Assembly: GCA_017383785.1 (NCBI GenBank)
Contig: JAFNVD010000213.1
Location: forward strand, 1-5,642
Reading direction: 5' to 3'
DNA length: 5,642 nt
Source: Peptococcaceae bacterium
GTDB taxonomy: Bacteria; Bacillota; Peptococcia; Peptococcales; Peptococcaceae
Positions 5,513 to 5,642 of the stretch are shown piece after piece. A program made the position numbers and the translations under genes. A model generated the notes under the pieces. That model saw only the letters and a program-made list of their open reading frames with translations, ran no database searches and was not told the origin of the DNA. Numbering within the stretch: position 1 is the stretch's first letter; every line of letters starts with the position of its first letter.

Positions 5513-5642
5513 CTATAAAGGTATCACTATCGGTTGATTGCTGGTCACAAGCTTTACAGCCAGATTTGGATTGTCACGCTTAAAATTGTCAGTAATACGA
5601 CGCAGCACCATCTCGGTATTTTCATAATTGATAGAAGATAAT
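5513..5642 (-). CDS. C-terminal end of an unrecognised protein (runs off right edge)
   Basis: An open frame enters from the right edge (first full codon at 5641) and ends at a TAG at 5513, with a second in-frame TAG directly after it. The 42 visible residues begin LSSINYENTEMVLRRITDN and end in VTSNQPIVIPL. It looks like real coding sequence: mixed polar and hydrophobic composition, an amphipathic helix around TEMVLRRITDNFKR, and normal spacing (39 nt) to the next ribosome-bound start. No family is recognised, and there is no membrane anchor or sorting signal at the C-terminus. It is probably co-transcribed with the transglutaminase gene. Confidence 0.55.
   Translation of the reverse strand, partial: LSSINYENTEMVLRRITDNFKRDNPNLAVKLVTSNQPIVIPL

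Noticed and set aside
1..5642. Mobile element, CRISPR array, tRNA or rRNA
   Set aside because: No transposase or integrase motifs, regularly spaced repeats, terminal inverted repeats or RNA-gene signatures were seen on either strand.

Overview
The window reads as a minus-strand block from a Gram-positive anaerobe, most likely a gut-type Clostridia (Bacillota). Three things point there: a class B sortase, strong AGGAGG/AGGTGG-type ribosome binding sites with several GTG or alternative starts, and a compact type IV pilus (T4P) module of the kind seen in Clostridia. Base composition is moderate and fairly even. No species can be named. All supported genes run right to left, so the transcriptional order below goes from high to low coordinates.

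Right end (5642 to about 4553): the C-terminal 42 codons of an unrecognised protein, then a secreted transglutaminase-like protein with an N-terminal signal peptide and an intact Cys-His-Asp triad. A strong hairpin with a T-rich tail (4503-4539) follows this gene.

Centre (4487 to 566): six tightly packed or overlapping genes form a T4P/type II secretion-like assembly module. They are a PilC/GspF/ComGB-type inner-membrane platform protein, four small single-span membrane proteins (103, 167, 156 and 165 aa) that look like highly divergent minor pilins, and a PilT-type ATPase. Gaps are 6-14 nt or the genes overlap, with start codons inside the preceding gene at two junctions. This indicates one operon with translational coupling. 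The extension ATPase (PilB), the prepilin peptidase (PilD) and a recognisable major pilin are not in the window.

Left end (525 to 1): the N-terminal 175 codons of a class B sortase including the catalytic His, 40 nt after pilT with no terminator between them. The catalytic Cys and Arg lie beyond the edge.

Inferred joint role: PilC and PilT would power a dynamic envelope-spanning pseudopilus or pilus whose tip or core is built from the four small proteins. The flanking sortase and transglutaminase are both cell-surface, protein-modifying enzymes and may act on the same surface, but the sequence does not prove a functional link. The most unusual points are the degenerate prepilin signals in all four small proteins, the nearly identical coupling sequence at two gene junctions, and a terminator-like hairpin placed directly against the pilC ribosome binding site.
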